DNA of 5,756 bases from Candidatus Thalassarchaeaceae archaeon (lineage in GTDB: Archaea; Thermoplasmatota; Poseidoniia; Poseidoniales; Thalassarchaeaceae). The position numbers and the translations under genes are program-made. Shown in pieces: positions 5,350 through 5,756 of this stretch (position 1 is its first letter; each line of letters starts with the position of its first letter). The notes under the pieces are model-generated. The model did not search any database. It saw nothing but the letters and a program-made list of their open reading frames with translations, and was not told where the DNA came from. The stretch is from the NCBI GenBank assembly GCA_029250425.1, contig JAQXFF010000058.1:1-5756 (forward strand). The letters run 5' to 3'.

Positions 5350-5411
5350 ACATAGTTCAGAAACCCCAAACACCCACACGCTTGAAAGAGGATGTCGGTG
5401 TGGCGCTGGTA
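5350..5411. other. Spacer between lysS and the zinc-ribbon gene
   Basis: This 62-nt stretch has no RNA gene and no T-tract terminator that I can see. It contains a C/A-rich run (5365-5380) and, at 5392-5411, an element beginning ATGTCGGTG that also occurs just before the aIF2-beta start. In another frame ATG 5392 opens a six-codon ORF (MSVWRW) whose TAA overlaps the next gene's ATG as TAATG. GAGG at 5388-5391 could serve either that ATG or the in-frame GTG at 5400. Confidence 0.4.
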
Positions 5412-5756
5412 ATGCCGGTCTATTGCCCCAGTTGCGAAGCCGGTGTAGAAGCAACATCCAAATTCTGTTTACAATGTGGAAATGACCTCGAAAAAGATGG
5501 TCCCATTACATCAACTGGCCACGATGTTCGCCAACTAAAAGAATTGATTCGTGGACGCGATGATTTGTCAATGGCCGAAAAATTCGATCTCATTGCTAAA
5601 GTCGAAGAGGGAGGAAATCCCATCGAACTCGGATTGGCAGCTCCTGCAGAAGGTGCCGGAGTTACACCTGAACAAATGCAGGTTCAAGCCGCTGCTCCTA
5701 AGGCTCCAAAGGGAGGCCTTTCGGAAGCCGCCATGGGATACACAACAAATCCTGCG
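5412..5756 (+). CDS. Zinc-ribbon protein with Ala/Pro-rich region (partial, runs off the right end)
   Basis: The first 115 residues are visible and the frame is open to the edge. The N-terminus is a short zinc ribbon with C5-P-S-C8 and C19-L-Q-C22-G-N, of the kind often found at the start of archaeal proteins of unknown role. It is followed by a charged, probably helical stretch (about 35-68, including VRQLKELIRGRDDL and AEKFDLIAKVEEGG), then a low-complexity Ala/Pro/Gly/Gln region (about 75-100). No signal peptide or membrane segment is seen in this part. The ATG at 5412 places the ribbon at the very N-terminus; GTG 5400 (four extra residues) and TTG 5382 are in-frame alternatives, and GAGG at 5388-5391 is well spaced for GTG 5400. 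The function is unknown. It may be read through from lysS or have its own start in the 62-nt spacer. Confidence 0.7.
   Translation, partial: MPVYCPSCEAGVEATSKFCLQCGNDLEKDGPITSTGHDVRQLKELIRGRDDLSMAEKFDLIAKVEEGGNPIELGLAAPAEGAGVTPEQMQVQAAAPKAPKGGLSEAAMGYTTNPA

Noticed and set aside
5420..5623. 67-codon minus-strand frame at the right end
   Set aside because: It is antisense to the zinc-ribbon gene, whose Cys-x2-Cys pairs make the plus strand the coding strand.

Overview
The window reads as archaeal chromosomal DNA, most likely from a mesophilic euryarchaeon. Three markers point there: a 136-residue aIF2-beta with a C-terminal Cys4 zinc ribbon, a class I lysyl-tRNA synthetase, and an HTH-phosphoribosyltransferase of the archaeal GfcR (PyrE-like) family. 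Moderate GC, tight gene packing and GGTG/GAGG-type ribosome binding sites fit a streamlined marine group such as Poseidoniales (Marine Group II). That group assignment is inference only. No tRNA, rRNA, CRISPR array, insertion sequence or phage gene was seen.

Left block (1-1706, + strand): the end of an unidentified charged protein, then a pterin-4a-carbinolamine dehydratase, a thioredoxin-like [2Fe-2S] ferredoxin and a VAT1-type NADPH:quinone oxidoreductase. Gaps are 4, 6 and 2 nt, so this looks like one transcript with a redox theme. It meets the aIF2-beta gene (1707-2117, - strand) tail to tail, with the two stop codons directly abutting.

Centre: a 73-nt GC-rich divergent spacer (2118-2190) separates aIF2-beta from a + strand block of dUTPase, a GfcR-like regulator and LysRS. 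The dUTPase-gfcR gap carries two overlapping inverted repeats that could form mutually exclusive hairpins just ahead of the gfcR start. The gfcR-lysS gap is 9 nt, and the lysS ribosome binding site overlaps the gfcR stop codon. The block links nucleotide-pool hygiene (dUTPase), a PRPP-fold regulator and tRNA charging.

Right end: after a 62-nt spacer, the start of a zinc-ribbon protein with an Ala/Pro-rich region runs off the window.

Most genes are ordinary housekeeping families. The points worth a second look are the dUTPase-gfcR hairpin pair, an unusual LysRS (680 residues, an N-proximal insertion, zinc-ligand cysteines apparently lost, both signature-loop lysines missing, AT-rich), and a short sequence element shared by the starts of aIF2-beta and the zinc-ribbon gene. 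I found no clear evidence of a wholly new multi-gene system.
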